Shown in pieces: positions 11,997 to 24,652 of a stretch of DNA of 64,000 nt. This DNA is from Jaapia argillacea MUCL 33604 (taxonomy: Eukaryota > Basidiomycota > Agaricomycetes > Jaapiales > Jaapiaceae): positions 448,651 through 512,650 of the forward strand of contig KL197730.1 in the NCBI GenBank assembly GCA_000697665.1, read 5' to 3'. Within the stretch, counting starts at the first letter, position 1, and each line of letters begins with the position of its first letter. The translations under genes and the position numbers were made by a program. The notes beneath the pieces are model-generated. The model was not told where the DNA came from. It saw only the letters and a list, made by a program, of their open reading frames with translations, and searched no databases.

Positions 11997-14129
11997 TTAC
12001 TCATTCATGCGCACCAGTTCTATAGCATTTGCCATGATCTTCTCCAGTGGCCACCTATCACCGGGCCTGTGCTTCAGGTCCAAGACGTCGCCAATCTCAT
12101 CACAGGCTTTGAGAACGAGATCGATATCGGCTTTCGTGTGCGCGGCGCTGACACAGAAGCGGACACGACTGGTGACAAGGGGAGTAGCTGGATAAGCCAC
12201 GACAACGACAACGATAGGTGTTTCCATCGAACGCATCATGCGAGAGAATAGCGGCATTTTGCCAGGGTTGAAAAGCAACAAGGGGACGATGGGAGAGTCA
12301 ACGTGACCGTAAGTGATGAACCCGAGTTTCTCGAGACCACGCGAGAGATAACGGGAGTTGAAAGCGAGACGACGAAGACGGTCGTGTCCTTCCGAGCCAT
12401 CACGTAACGCGGGAGGTAAGTCCAGCCAAGCAGGAAGAGATGAAGCGGGTGCGGGGCCTGGATGTTCGTAACCGTCTGAATCTGTGAGGCGGAGTGTTGA
12501 AGCGGAGGATGACGATGAGGAGGGAGAGAAGGACGCGGGAAGGGAAGGGGAGACGCCCATAATGCTTGCCATGCTAGCAATGACTTGGACTAGGACGGGG
12601 GGCGTCATGGCTTCTGCGTAAGCACCGGTGTGGCCTCGCAGACGCAGACGGTCGACGAGAGTCTTTGATCCGGCAATGTAACCACCAGCTGCGCCAAAGG
12701 ATTTCGTGAAAGTACCCATGAGAATGTCGACGGATCGGGGAGGGATGTTGAAGTAGTCAGTAACGCCACGACCGTGAGGGCCAAGAGCACCGATGGAGTG
12801 GGCTTCGTCAATGAACAGGTAGAACTGTCGAATAAAGTCAGCCAACGAACATTTCCAATATAGAAGCAAGCGGACCTTGTATTTCTTCTTGAGCTCCATG
12901 ATGCGGGGAAGATTGACAAGAGTTCCCTCCATACTGTACAAGCCCTCGACGATAATCAAGATCTTCTTCCAGGGACGATGGGTCTTCGGTTGACCCTGAC
13001 TGATGACTTCCCGCAACAACGATTCCAAGTCTGCCATATCATTATGCTTGAACATCCTAACGTTGGCTCCACTCAACCGCACTCCAAACCGGATTGACGC
13101 GTGATTCAACTCGTCCGAGATGACCAAGCACCCCTTACCAACCAACGCAGGAATGATCGTCGAGTTGGTGGCGAAACCCATTGAACTGATGAGGGAATCC
13201 TCCATGCCGACGAATTTGGCTACGAGACCCTCCGCAGTCGCGTGCAGGTCCAAACTCCCACCTTCCAACCTCGTACCGCAAGCTGAGACTCCGTAACGCT
13301 TGATACCCTCCTCCACTGCATCCGCACACCCTCCCCGAGCTTGTGCGAAACCAAGATAGTTGTAGGATGAGATATTGAGCGCTCGAACGCGTTTGCCAGT
13401 GGGTTCGAACGTTACGTTGAAATCATGAGAGATACGGTCCAAAAGAACGATCGTACGGCCAGCAACGCCGGTAACCGGATAAGAAAAGCAGTCGTCCAGA
13501 CGCGTTTTCAAGCGACGGGTATAGAAAGAGTCGAAGTCGGAATTAAGAGGTGCGTAACCCTGCAGCTGACTTCAGAAAAACTCGAGATAAATAGAGGAGT
13601 AACTCACGTTAACGGGTATAAGGTGCTGGAAAGTGCTGGGTTTGAAGTGTTTGTGGAAGAAATCGCGGATGTGACCGATGCAGATTAAGATTATATAGCT
13701 GACATATGTCGTGAATAAGATATAGTAGGGTGGGTCTTGTTCCAGCCAAGGGGTCACCGGTACACCCTGGGGGTGCTGGGAGGTGTATCGGTAGTCACTG
13801 TTGGCGCAGTGACCGAATTCCGAGTGTACGGTGGTGAAAACCTGTTCAGAAGTTGGTGGGATGGGAGGATAGTAGAGAATATTGTCCTCGTGATCACTTT
13901 CTTCCGCCAAAACCGTGTCTTCCGACGACGTTGTCACTGATGATGACAACGACAGTGCAGGAGTAGCCGTGGGCGTGCCACCATGAGCTCTGGCTCGCGC
14001 GTCTGCTGCCCGAACCGCAGACAGGTATGAAGCTGCGGTCGATAAGTTGGACGAGGACTTTTTCTTGAACATCGATGGAGTCGGCGACGGAGGGTTCAAT
14101 GCCATGGGCGACGGCATTGGAGAGGGCAT
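11997..14129 (-). CDS. LCB2: Serine palmitoyltransferase subunit 2 (LCB2)
   Basis: It is the PLP-bearing subunit of serine palmitoyltransferase, which condenses L-serine and palmitoyl-CoA to 3-ketosphinganine at the ER, the first step of sphingolipid synthesis. The model is complement(join(11997..12824,12876..13559,13608..14129)), 677 aa. The N-terminal 100 residues are Ser/Thr-rich and disordered, followed by a hydrophobic membrane segment (YYILFTTYVSYIILICIG). The catalytic domain has SSYNYLGFA, GTRLEGG, DELNHASIR, FIDEAHSIGALG and the PLP lysine in GTFTKSFGAAGGYIAG. A Ser/Pro-rich insert of about 55 residues follows MGVSPS. The intron at 12825-12875 is 51 nt with no stop, so the frame reads through. 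It is removed here because KKKYK-FYLFIDEAHSIG is the conserved order. Family identity is very secure. Confidence 0.94.
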
Positions 14130-15964
14130 TATTTTTCGTGGGTTCGTCGCTGTCGTCGTCGTTCGAGTTCAAGAGTCCTGAAGAAATTACGAATTTCCGT
14201 TGCAAAGGAAGATGCCTAATACGGCAAGCTTATCGTAAAGCCGTCCGACGCCGAGGAGGGCCGAGTCGGTTCTGACCGAACCGCGATTTATCATCGCGGG
14301 CGTTTAGTGCACACCCTAGGCAATAGGAACTGTTCAATCCAGGAGGATCGCGAGTCTATCGTCGTCATCTGTGCTATGAATATACGGAGGCCGAGAAAAC
14401 ACAGGTCACAGAACAACCCCGTGGATAACAGGTCTGGAGTGAAACGCGGGTATCTTTCTCGGGCGAGGGGTTCCCTACGATAGGTTGGCAGCCCAATTCC
14501 AATTCGATACAGACCAGCCAGATACAGTATACTTCAATGTCTAGGGATGCTGGAGTGCCGGTAGCTGTTACACCAATACACGAGGTTCGCAGTTATATCA
14601 GGCCGATATCAGGGGCTGATGGAAGTCAGCGGTGCTTGGGATTGTCGATGAGGAGGATCGCTGGTCAGATTTCCAGAAGGAACGGGGTAGGTACCAGAGT
14701 GGAAGAGAAGGCATCTGCATCTTCAAGATCTTGGACTCTGGGCGGCAATGGCACTCACAGACGAAGAAGAGCCGAGAAGACGACTGCGTCATATTCCCTA
14801 CGTTCTAAAGGTGTCAGTTGGTGAAGGTTTCGCGATTATTCGCGGGAACAAATAATGATTCCGACCGCTCAGATCGTCAACATACCAATGACCTGAATTG
14901 AGAACTCCGACATCCCGTAGGAATCACTCAGATCTGTTCAGGTACATAGTCTGTAGCCGAAAGGGAGGCATTAGTGGAGCTTGTACGACGAGCTCAACGT
15001 GGGACGTACAATAACCCCTGGGATGAGTCGCGGTATACTTTGAATTCGGAATTCGATGACGCAGTGGCTTCTGGGGTGATGATTCAATAATTAATGATAT
15101 CCAGGAGGCTATTATAAGCCGGGAATAGGCTGGCTCCAGGCGGTCAGAACTGCTCAGGATAACTGAGTAAGATGGGAGGACGAGGCGAATGTCAGACGTG
15201 CGAAGTGTTGTTGTGGAATCATTGAGCTTCAGGGCTATCAATTCCACGGTGCAGGGATCATCGGTACCAACCATGATCATCCTTGGGTCAAGGGCGCCAT
15301 ATGACGTGTAAGTAGGCGTCAGAAATATGCACGGTGGAGGTGCAATCAATCTCCAGGTTGTGGGATCTTCGTCTCGTTCGGTAAATGGGAAGGGCCCATG
15401 GCAGCCGGGGTGCTGTAGCAGGCAGCTCGAAAGGGCCAGAAATTTGATTTCCTTGCTCTACTGATAGATTGACCAAAATTGAAGACATCGTGAGGGGCAT
15501 GATTGAACAGGTTGTCTTTGGGAATAGGGTCGCGTCCAGTCGAGAGAAGAACATCTTCTTTATATCTGAGAATATTTAGATCCGTAGTATTTGAGACGGT
15601 ACTTAGCGGTGGTCTTGGAAGATGGAGATAGGGAAAGGCTCAGAACGGCCCGTTCACCCTGCGGTTCCGAATCTTCTGCTGCGTTCCCAGAAGAAATCAG
15701 GGCAAGATACTGGTGTTTGTGGGTAAAAGAAAAATCTGAGTGTCCTCGTGCCGATACTGGTGGTACATCTGATACATCTCAGCCTGTGCATCTTGCCAAA
15801 CTTTGTCTGAACCCTCCTGAGCAGCCCCTTACCCCATCATTGGATGACTCGTCTTATGGACTCTTGAATACCTCACTGTTTGAAAACAGTCCTCTGCCTT
15901 CACCAACATTGTTTCCATTGGTGCTCACGTCTGTTTCATTGGATTCCACATCTGAAGAGGAACC
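14130..15964. other. Gene-poor region up to the assembly gap
   Basis: Scattered frames of 80-140 codons occur on both strands (14537-14824 plus, 14924-15349 and 15288-15554 minus). A frame from 15591 on the plus strand runs into the gap and ends with a Ser/Leu/Pro-rich stretch (PLPSPTLFPLVLTSVS). I cannot assign any of them. With the pseudogene nearby and the gap, remnants of mobile elements are the likeliest content, but no terminal repeat was found. Confidence 0.3.
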
Positions 15965-16928
15965 NNNNNNNNNNNNNNNNNNNNNNNNNNNNNNNNNNNN
16001 NNNNNNNNNNNNNNNNNNNNNNNNNNNNNNNNNNNNNNNNNNNNNNNNNNNNNNNNNNNNNNNNNNNNNNNNNNNNNNNNNNNNNNNNNNNNNNNNNNNN
16101 NNNNNNNNNNNNNNNNNNNNNNNNNNNNNNNNNNNNNNNNNNNNNNNNNNNNNNNNNNNNNNNNNNNNNNNNNNNNNNNNNNNNNNNNNNNNNNNNNNNN
16201 NNNNNNNNNNNNNNNNNNNNNNNNNNNNNNNNNNNNNNNNNNNNNNNNNNNNNNNNNNNNNNNNNNNNNNNNNNNNNNNNNNNNNNNNNNNNNNNNNNNN
16301 NNNNNNNNNNNNNNNNNNNNNNNNNNNNNNNNNNNNNNNNNNNNNNNNNNNNNNNNNNNNNNNNNNNNNNNNNNNNNNNNNNNNNNNNNNNNNNNNNNNN
16401 NNNNNNNNNNNNNNNNNNNNNNNNNNNNNNNNNNNNNNNNNNNNNNNNNNNNNNNNNNNNNNNNNNNNNNNNNNNNNNNNNNNNNNNNNNNNNNNNNNNN
16501 NNNNNNNNNNNNNNNNNNNNNNNNNNNNNNNNNNNNNNNNNNNNNNNNNNNNNNNNNNNNNNNNNNNNNNNNNNNNNNNNNNNNNNNNNNNNNNNNNNNN
16601 NNNNNNNNNNNNNNNNNNNNNNNNNNNNNNNNNNNNNNNNNNNNNNNNNNNNNNNNNNNNNNNNNNNNNNNNNNNNNNNNNNNNNNNNNNNNNNNNNNNN
16701 NNNNNNNNNNNNNNNNNNNNNNNNNNNNNNNNNNNNNNNNNNNNNNNNNNNNNNNNNNNNNNNNNNNNNNNNNNNNNNNNNNNNNNNNNNNNNNNNNNNN
16801 NNNNNNNNNNNNNNNNNNNNNNNNNNNNNNNNNNNNNNNNNNNNNNNNNNNNNNNNNNNNNNNNNNNNNNNNNNNNNNNNNNNNNNNNNNNNNNNNNNNN
16901 NNNNNNNNNNNNNNNNNNNNNNNNNNNN
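15965..16928. other. Assembly gap (964 N)
   Basis: There is a continuous run of N. Frames that cross it are not evidence of coding. The gap lies in a gene-poor stretch beside a transposase-like pseudogene, which suggests a repeat that did not assemble; that is inference. Confidence 1.
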
Positions 16929-17742
16929 TCTCTCATTGCTCACAACTAGCAAAATCAGAATTAGGGAGAAATTGACAGATATACCTGGTTCCCATTATAA
17001 TATCTCCCACTTCATGATTGTTACACTCAGGGAGATCTTTCTGCACCCTTTACAATTCATTGAACCCATTACCAGAGTCACTTCTGACAACTGATGGGTC
17101 CCAGGGTGTTGTCCATCGACAAGCAAATTAAAGAATCCAGTGGTACAGGCAGAATAAGCAGATAAAAGTTAACTTTCTTGAGGCTTGTGGGTGGATAAAG
17201 ACCAAAGACCTCGTTGTAGATAAAATTCGGATTTTTCTGAAGTCATTTGGTCGTCTGAGAGGCTGTGGATGAGGAGCTACAAGCATCAGAGGGACCGTGA
17301 GAAAATGCGCCCAAAACGTCCGAATATAGTAACTACAGCCACGCATCTGAGGCGTAGGAAAATAATTGAAACTCCGCTATCTGGCCGGTATCTACCACAC
17401 ACACCAGTAGCAAGCCGAAATCAGGTCAGGCTTGTATCAAATTTGAGTGGACAGAACAAGAGGGGTCCGACAAAAATATTTGCGACATCATCCTCAAATT
17501 CTGACGAAGACCCTGGAAACTGGGGATAGGGAGATAGTCCTTCCCTTTAAGGGGTGTCCAGACCACGAATTTCACTTCGTTCAATCACGTTTACGGATCT
17601 AACTGGCGCGTTGGTAGACGCGTCCTCGAGCCCCCCGCTCCTACTCTTCCACTAGGTATAGGCTAAGATACAAAACTAGATGTGAGTAGTGGAACAATAT
17701 GTACGGTAATATGTAGAGTATATACACCCCAATCTACCTGCA
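16929..17742. other. Region between the gap and the transposase-like pseudogene
   Basis: There is a plus-strand frame at 17269-17529 (basic start, end SSSNSDEDPGNWG) and a short frame leaving the gap that ends at 17094. Neither is recognised. The stretch could include the 3' flank or terminal part of the minus-strand element that ends at 17743. No inverted or direct terminal repeat was identified by eye. Confidence 0.3.
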
Positions 17743-20700
17743 TCACATACTGGGCCGCCTTCGTTTCATTGAGGATTGCGAGGAGGGGATTGTGACTGAG
17801 TGCCGCTTCCGAGAGTTGCCACCCTGAGATGGAGGCACGGCTATGGTATTCTGTGCAGCTAATACTGCTGGAAGATTCTTTGGGGGGATCTTGCTGTCAA
17901 AAATACCAAGTGAGTGCTCTTCGTCATCCGAGATGAACATTGTGAAGAGTAGAGGATCGGGAGGGAGAGGCCCATCCTCAACGCCGTCGACTGAGAATTC
18001 CGGATGGACAGTACGAATATGCTCAGGCATATTGTATTTCCAAACAGCCGTGCGCATGCCTCCGACCTCGCCGGTGCAGCCCGCGAAAGTACAGAGAATT
18101 GGAACATTGGTACATGGGCTTGCGGAAGTTGAGCAGAGGGTGGACTTGTATTTGAATGTTTCCGCGTGCTGACAGTTGCTGCATGCTTGAGGGTGGGCAC
18201 CTTTTGTGAGGAAAACTTCAGAGCAGTTGGTGATGCCTGATCACCCGCAGAAACCACAGGGCATTGCATGTCCAACCTAGAATGGGTTTCAGGTCACGAA
18301 ATGAATAGATAATGTTGAAACGAGAACGTACTCCACCACCACGAAGCTCCTCCTCAACTCCCCGCATCGCTCAAAGTATATGAGCCCCAACGTGATGGCG
18401 CACTTTCTTCAGATCCGATAGGAGGGCGAGGCACTGATAGCAGTGGAATACCTGGGGTTTGTCCTGCTGCTGGGCTTGTAGAGCCACAGAACAAGGTTCT
18501 GAGATGAGAGTGGGAGTGCCTAAAGGCGAATGGGACATATCAATAAGGAGGCAAAAAAGATGAATTGAGAAAGACTGAAACTACCCACCAGAGATATCAA
18601 CATATGGGAAGGTTTCGTTTGAACAGAACCTTGGCAAGAGCGAAATAGCTTTCTTGTCCCTCACGTTCTCCCAAAGTTTTTCCAACACTAAGTTCAGCTC
18701 CTCCCCCAACATCTCCCACGTCAAGCCGGATTCGTTAAGCTGCGATAGGGTGGTGTCTGGCAGAACACCTTTCATATCTGCAACACGAGGATTAATAGGT
18801 TCGCATACGGAACTGTTCACCTTGACGGCGAGTGCCTTTCGCGTGGCTTTGCCCACTGGATTTGGATTGGCTGAGTGGAGGCCGAACTTCACGAATGTGC
18901 CATTCCAAATCCACCTCCCTTGTGAGTCGGAGTCGCGGACATCATCAGATGACAACGTGATCATCTGCATCCCGAGAAGTTGGCCGGTAATTTTGATACC
19001 TGCAGCGGCATGAGGCAGTGATTGACACTTGACATGATCAACAGTGGCACCTCTCTCTTTGAGGGAGATGCTCTTCAGGATTGTGAGCGCAACTTGATCT
19101 TCGCAGATAACAAGGGTGGTGAACAGATCACCGGGGAGGAATGTATCTGGATCGAGCAGGTCTTCAAGACGGAACGTGAATAAGATGGTGTCGTCGGAGT
19201 AGATTCGTACACGAAATATCCTCTCGTGGGATTTGCGACAGTACTCTGGCGTGATGATGATTCGACAGAGCGAAGACTTATGGATCTTCTTTCCGTTGAC
19301 CTCAATATACTGTGATGCATTGCGAGCAGCCAGTGAAGGAGGGAGGCGATGTTCATCTGGCTCGTCAAGCATGTCTACCAACTCAACGTGATGAATGTCA
19401 TCATCTACATTGGGGCAGGGAGTGTTGTCATCCAATTTGAAGACTGCAGCTCGATTGGTAGTGGCATCTTCAATGGACATCACATGGTCTTCGAGATCAT
19501 TGTCATTGTGTCCTGTCGGTACTGGACGTGAAGGAGATGATTGCAGTGAGGTGGCAAGAGGGACCGGAGATGATGACGGTGAGTCAGCTACGATTTCGGG
19601 TTCCATGGACCAGTCAGGTTCTGTTGAGACCCCAGGGTATTTTCCATCGCCAAATGGTTTCAACATATCTACATTACGGCAGGTGTCAAAAATGGAGGTA
19701 AGGTCAACAGAAAGACCAATGGTTTCGAGAGTGGCAAGGGCTTGATCACGGCCAGTGTACCAGCAGGATTCCAGGTGAGGTTTCCATGTCGTTGCATCAC
19801 CATCCCAGCTCTCGGGATTCAGATGGTCAAGCTTGTTGGACGATGTGATTTTCAGCCGTCGAAAGCCTTGATCAAGGTTAGGGTGTCGCGCGAGAACACT
19901 ATCGATATCGACCGCAGCTCTGAGACGGTCAACAAGCTCTTTAAAGTTGAAATTGGGGTTGTGACTGCCTTGCATACGGACTCAACCAAAGAGGGCCTCG
20001 AGACGGTCATCACCCAACCAGAAGAGAAATAACTTCTGGTCGCCATCCTCCACCTGCTGCTTGGCGACACAGAAGAAGACATTCTTCACAGTGGTTTGTG
20101 TATCCCCATAGAGCTGGGCTGGCATCAAATTTACCCGATATTCGTGGAAGAGAATGAACACCATGTGAGCATACTTGCTCAAGGCTGTCAGCTGCTGTGC
20201 GAGACACCAGTCGTGTTTCGAGAAGCCATCTACAAATGCAGAAAACATTTCGCCGATAACACGAATGATTTTGATCTCCTGGAGGACTCCTGGATTTGGA
20301 TTGGGACCTTCAATCGCAGCAACAGCACGGATGAGGTCAATGGCGCGGGGTACATCTTGTGCATTGGCAGGGTTCATCAAGGTATTGATTTCGTGTTCCG
20401 AGTGATGTCCAGTTCGAAGAAGGTGTTGAATTAAGATGTGGCGATTAACGATTGTATTGCCAACAACCATACCCTCCTGCGTTCGCAAGAGCTGAGACAT
20501 GCCTGAGAGTAAACTTCAGCGATACATTGCAAATCACGGCCAAAATACGTACGTTTAATCTCATGCTTCCAGTCGAAATCGGCAGTGATATCGCCATCTC
20601 CAACATAAAGGTTCAGCCCTGGTAAACGACTGAGACGTCCATATAGAGGATGTTGAGGTTCGATCATATGCTTCATGAACAGTAGGTACATCATGGCTCG

Positions 20701-23016
20701 GCGGCTTGCAGCTCCATCTGACGAGAAGCTCTTTATTGGACCAAAGATTGGTGCTCCAACCTCGTTCCACGATGTAATCACAGTTTCGGCAATACGAGCA
20801 GATTCCTCTGGAGTTTCGGCACCACAAGTTGGTGACACAACAACTGGGAATGCGCCACGAAGTTGAGTACCGAACGATGCCAGGGCGATGACGGAAGCTT
20901 CCTTTCCGTAATGAACTTCGCCCTCGTAAAGCGCTCGCACAATGCTTTCCGCACTCTCCAGGGACGTAAGCCAAGTCGAGATGCGGTGAACATGTTGTCG
21001 ACACATCCCCCCCACTGCATCCAAATGGCCAAAATAGCACGCTTGTTCCTCTTCCGCTACCTCATCCCAAAGCATGCACATTCCTGAGGGAAAGGGAGAC
21101 TCGAGTGCCTTTGCCCGAGGAAGAAAATTTTCTCGCATGTTGAAAAGAACTTCGTCCAATGTCGGTACTCCAGGGCTTGGCATGATTCGAGTGAAGGTCT
21201 TGTGGTTCTTGATGGCAGTAATGCTGGGAATCGAGATGTAGTGACTGAGGGCGTAGAGTAGCTTCCGCCCACCAAGGTGGAACACCAGGAGGGCAATGTC
21301 AAAGTCTGTGGTATCGTAACCTCTAGCGTGATAGATGCCGAGAAGACTGTCTTTGAGTTTGGAAATGATTTTCGATAGACTAGCGCCTTCTTTCAGGGCT
21401 TGTCGAATGAGCTGCTGGAGACGTGGTACATCTCCTGTTGCTACCGCCATTAAAAACCGCCTGCAATCCTGTACTCTTTGCATAAGAGAAGCACATCTTT
21501 GACCAAGGTTCAAACTCTAATCAGAGGTGGTCAGGTTTGGATCAAAAAAAGAGGAAGAGACTCGACATACTTCACGCTTCAAGGCCAAAATAGTCTCATC
21601 ACGCTCCTTCAAAAGTTCTCGAAGCTGTTCATGGGTAAGGTACTTGTGGTTGGTGTGGGCTGACACCTTCGCAGCCATTGAAGCAAGCCGCTCAACCTCC
21701 TTCGTCACTGACTGACATTGCAGGCAGGGGGAGCCATCAGATACCAAATACATGTTGCAATGCTTGGAGCGCACACGAAAGCTCTGGCCGTTCTGCTCCA
21801 CAGCACAGAATTGATACCCGATGGTTGACGGAGAGTATTCATGGCGCTGAAATGGGTACGATTCGAAAAAATGGTCCCTTGGCCAACGAAGGGGAATGCC
21901 GGGACAGTGGGTGAGGTTTGAAGACAAATGACTCGGCGAGGGCGAAGGGAGGGTGCCATTAGAGTGGTGTAATGTCGAATCATCACTGAGAATCATGTCG
22001 ATGTCCCTAGAAAGAGGTAAATTTCAATGATGTTGCGAGCGAGGACAAATTGTTACTCACGACGATGAATCGACATCCTCAAAGTCCTTTGGCACCATAA
22101 TGTCGAAAGCCACAAGAGGCTGGCCAGACTCCACCCAATCTGGCGACATCGGGCTTGGAACAGTGGGCTGTGGAAGCGGCGAAATGGGAAATAAGGCCTC
22201 TCGAGCTTGCGAGGCTCCAGAAACCTCCATTTCCTGAGACCTAACTCGACACTTCTTCACACTTCTCATGTGACCGATCAACGGCCCCATGTTCATCTTT
22301 CGCGATCCCGTCAAGATCCAATGTGAGCACTTGGGACAACGAACATGGTATGTTTTGTTTTTACCCAGCTTGTCCCATTGTAGATTCTCTGCTCGAAGAG
22401 ACGGCGTGGACTCGGGAAGAATCGAAGGATGTGTAGGTAGAGTTGGGAAGGAGGGAAGGAGGAATGGTGGGGTTGGGGCTGATTCAGTGGGGAAGCTAAG
22501 TGGAGCAGACTGGACCAAAGTCGAAAAAGCCATATGTGCTTGGTCGGGAGTCGAGTCATTCGAATACACGAAGGTGGGTAGTGTAGTACTAGTAGTGTTT
22601 TGGGGTAGAAATCGAAGGGAGTTGGAATCCCATTGGGACCAATCTGGTTCAACACTGTAATCTCGAGCTAAAAACTCGGAGATTGCCTGAGACGCATCAA
22701 AAGGTGCGCCGCCCTCGTAGTCGTCGACAAGCATGGACTCATCGTCGTCAGCAATAGCGAGGGGCTCTTCTAATTCGCGTGTGGCATTGAAATTGTGAGG
22801 GAGAGAATTGTCGTAAGTGTAGTCTGCTAGCAGATTTGATATTTCGAGCTGGGGAGATGTTGTTGTGGTGGGGAACGTCGATCGGGAGTCACAGAGTTCG
22901 GCGGTCGAGAAGGGGATCAAAGATGGGGAACTAAAGTCAAGTCTATCCGGCTTGGGCTGCACGCTGTCTGGGAAGGAAACAGCTGTCGTCGATGGAGGAG
23001 CTCCATCACCCAACAT
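17743..23016 (-). pseudogene. Transposase-like gene with three in-frame TGA codons
   Basis: The reconstructed structure is complement(join(17743..18276,18332..18519,18589..20502,20553..21516,21571..22006,22061..23016)), about 1664 codons in consistent phase. The N-terminal half is Ser/Pro-rich, then comes a BED-like zinc finger (CPKC, then a 20-residue gap, HMRSVKKC). The core has SFSSDGAASRRAMM and LPGLNLYVGDGDITADFDWK, followed by EGMVVGNTIVNRHILIQHLL. This order resembles the RNase H-type core of P-element/THAP9-like transposases, by pattern only. Near the C-terminus are a C2H2-like motif (CYQC, then HHVGAH) and another Cys-rich block (CGFCG). In-frame TGA codons lie at 19982-19984, 18371-18373 and 18241-18243. 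Otherwise the frames and splice sites are intact. I know this protein family as repeated in agaricomycete genomes. A domesticated or read-through gene is possible, but decay is likelier. Confidence 0.65.
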
Positions 23017-24652
23017 GTGCAGTTTTGACGCCCCTTCTGACCGCGGCGAACGACTGGTACTGCAGTGCGACCAACGCGCCAACAAGCACGGCGTTTGGTT
23101 GGAAATCTCTCACGATATTTCCACGTGGGATCAACAGGTCGTCATATTGTGTATTTTCGGTTGCTCAAGGTCTCAGACTGCCCGTCTTTTCGCAAGCATA
23201 CACAATGTCATTGCATTATTATGTTCGTGTTGTTCGTTTGGTGAGAATGCCACTCAAAAAAAAAGTAAGAGAAAATGCGCGACATGACGCGAAAGTGGCT
23301 GAAAATCGACCCCGAACACCACTAGGCTATCCACTTGCTCAGAGGACGATGTTCCCGATACAGATCTTGGACCCCTCTTGGGACAGAACGCAAAAGATTG
23401 GGGTCGATTGTTCTTGTTGAGCAGTAGAAGGGAGGAAGTAAGTACACAGTCCCAGTGCTCAGTGGGCGTAGAGAAATCGAGGACCTTCGAGGACCGAGTT
23501 CAACTCGCCATTGAACAGGCGTGAACGATGGGTCACAACCACGAGATTCATGTCACATCGCCACGTCCTCGCTCAGCATACAACAACTCATCGACCTGAC
23601 AAAGTACACGTCTATTCACTCTCCATTCACTGGAACTGCGCTCTCCGATAAGTCATAAATCTGAGGTACGGAATGAGATTCAAACTAGCATGTACTACAT
23701 TGTCTCACTGCGTTTAGCACAGATTCATCACCACGCTTCGTCTGAGTCTCGCAACCTCAGGCTGATGTTCGTATTATGTCTGTGAGCTTTTGCCCCGCGT
23801 AAAACAATATAATTCTCTCCATATCTGTGGCTCCGCAGGATCGCAAGCTGACGAAAAGATTCCAAACTAAATCGCAAGTGTTCCCTCGGCAGGTCCATGT
23901 CGGAAACTTCCAACAGCTCGCTCAATAAAATCATATCTGTCGACACTTTATCAAGCGAAAGCTCCGACCCCGTTTCTCCTGGCGATCCTAGCAGCGTCAT
24001 GTATGTCCCACTCATGGCTTCTGAATTCTGAATCTCGGTCGTCGACCCGACATCGTCGGACTCCGTGAAGCTGCTCCCTACCTCGCCGATCTCCCTTCGT
24101 GTGGCACGCTCAACAGCACCACCGTTGTGTCGTTGGCTTTGTTGCCTGCGGTCTCAAGCAACTTCGGTCGTTCAGGTGTAATGTCGCCGTCTGCCTACTT
24201 TTGTTCAACGGACATGTGAAGACTATTCAATGGATCCTGGTTACCTCAGAATTCGGCGAGGGGAAAATGTATTGGATAGGATCGATCATGATCATGGACG
24301 GTAAGTGAATGACAGAAACAACTGGAGGTGATAGCACGTATGTAACCTTTGAGTTGCATCTACGGAGTATTCAAGGGCCTCGATGGCAGGGTATTGAAAC
24401 ACACACGTTTGATAATGCGAACCGAGGAGTTTGTGAGACTATAGTAACAATATCCGTGCAGTATACGAGGGTTTTGAGTCTGAAGTGGCGCAGAATTGAC
24501 GGAGTGGTGCTTGTTTTGGGACGGCCACGTGGTGCAGTCTTGAGTGAAGGTCTGCAGACCAAGCTTGCTCTTCAGATCTACCCTTTGAATATTCACTTGG
24601 ATACTACCGAACTACGTTCTTTGCTACGCTGGCCAGAGAGTGCTGTGCGGCC
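23017..24652. other. 1.6-kb intergenic region between divergent genes
   Basis: This is the 5' flank of the minus-strand transposase-like gene and the 5' flank of the F-box gene at 24653. A minus-strand frame at 23728-24015 (95 codons) and some plus-strand frames exist, but no domain or intron chain supports them. No repeat was recognised. Confidence 0.35.

Noticed and set aside
15591-17094. Long frames of 340-450 codons on both strands
   Set aside because: They consist mostly of the N gap; unknown bases cannot contain stops, so their length means nothing.
23728-24015. A 95-codon minus-strand frame between divergent genes
   Set aside because: No domain, no intron chain, and it is no longer than other chance frames in this window.
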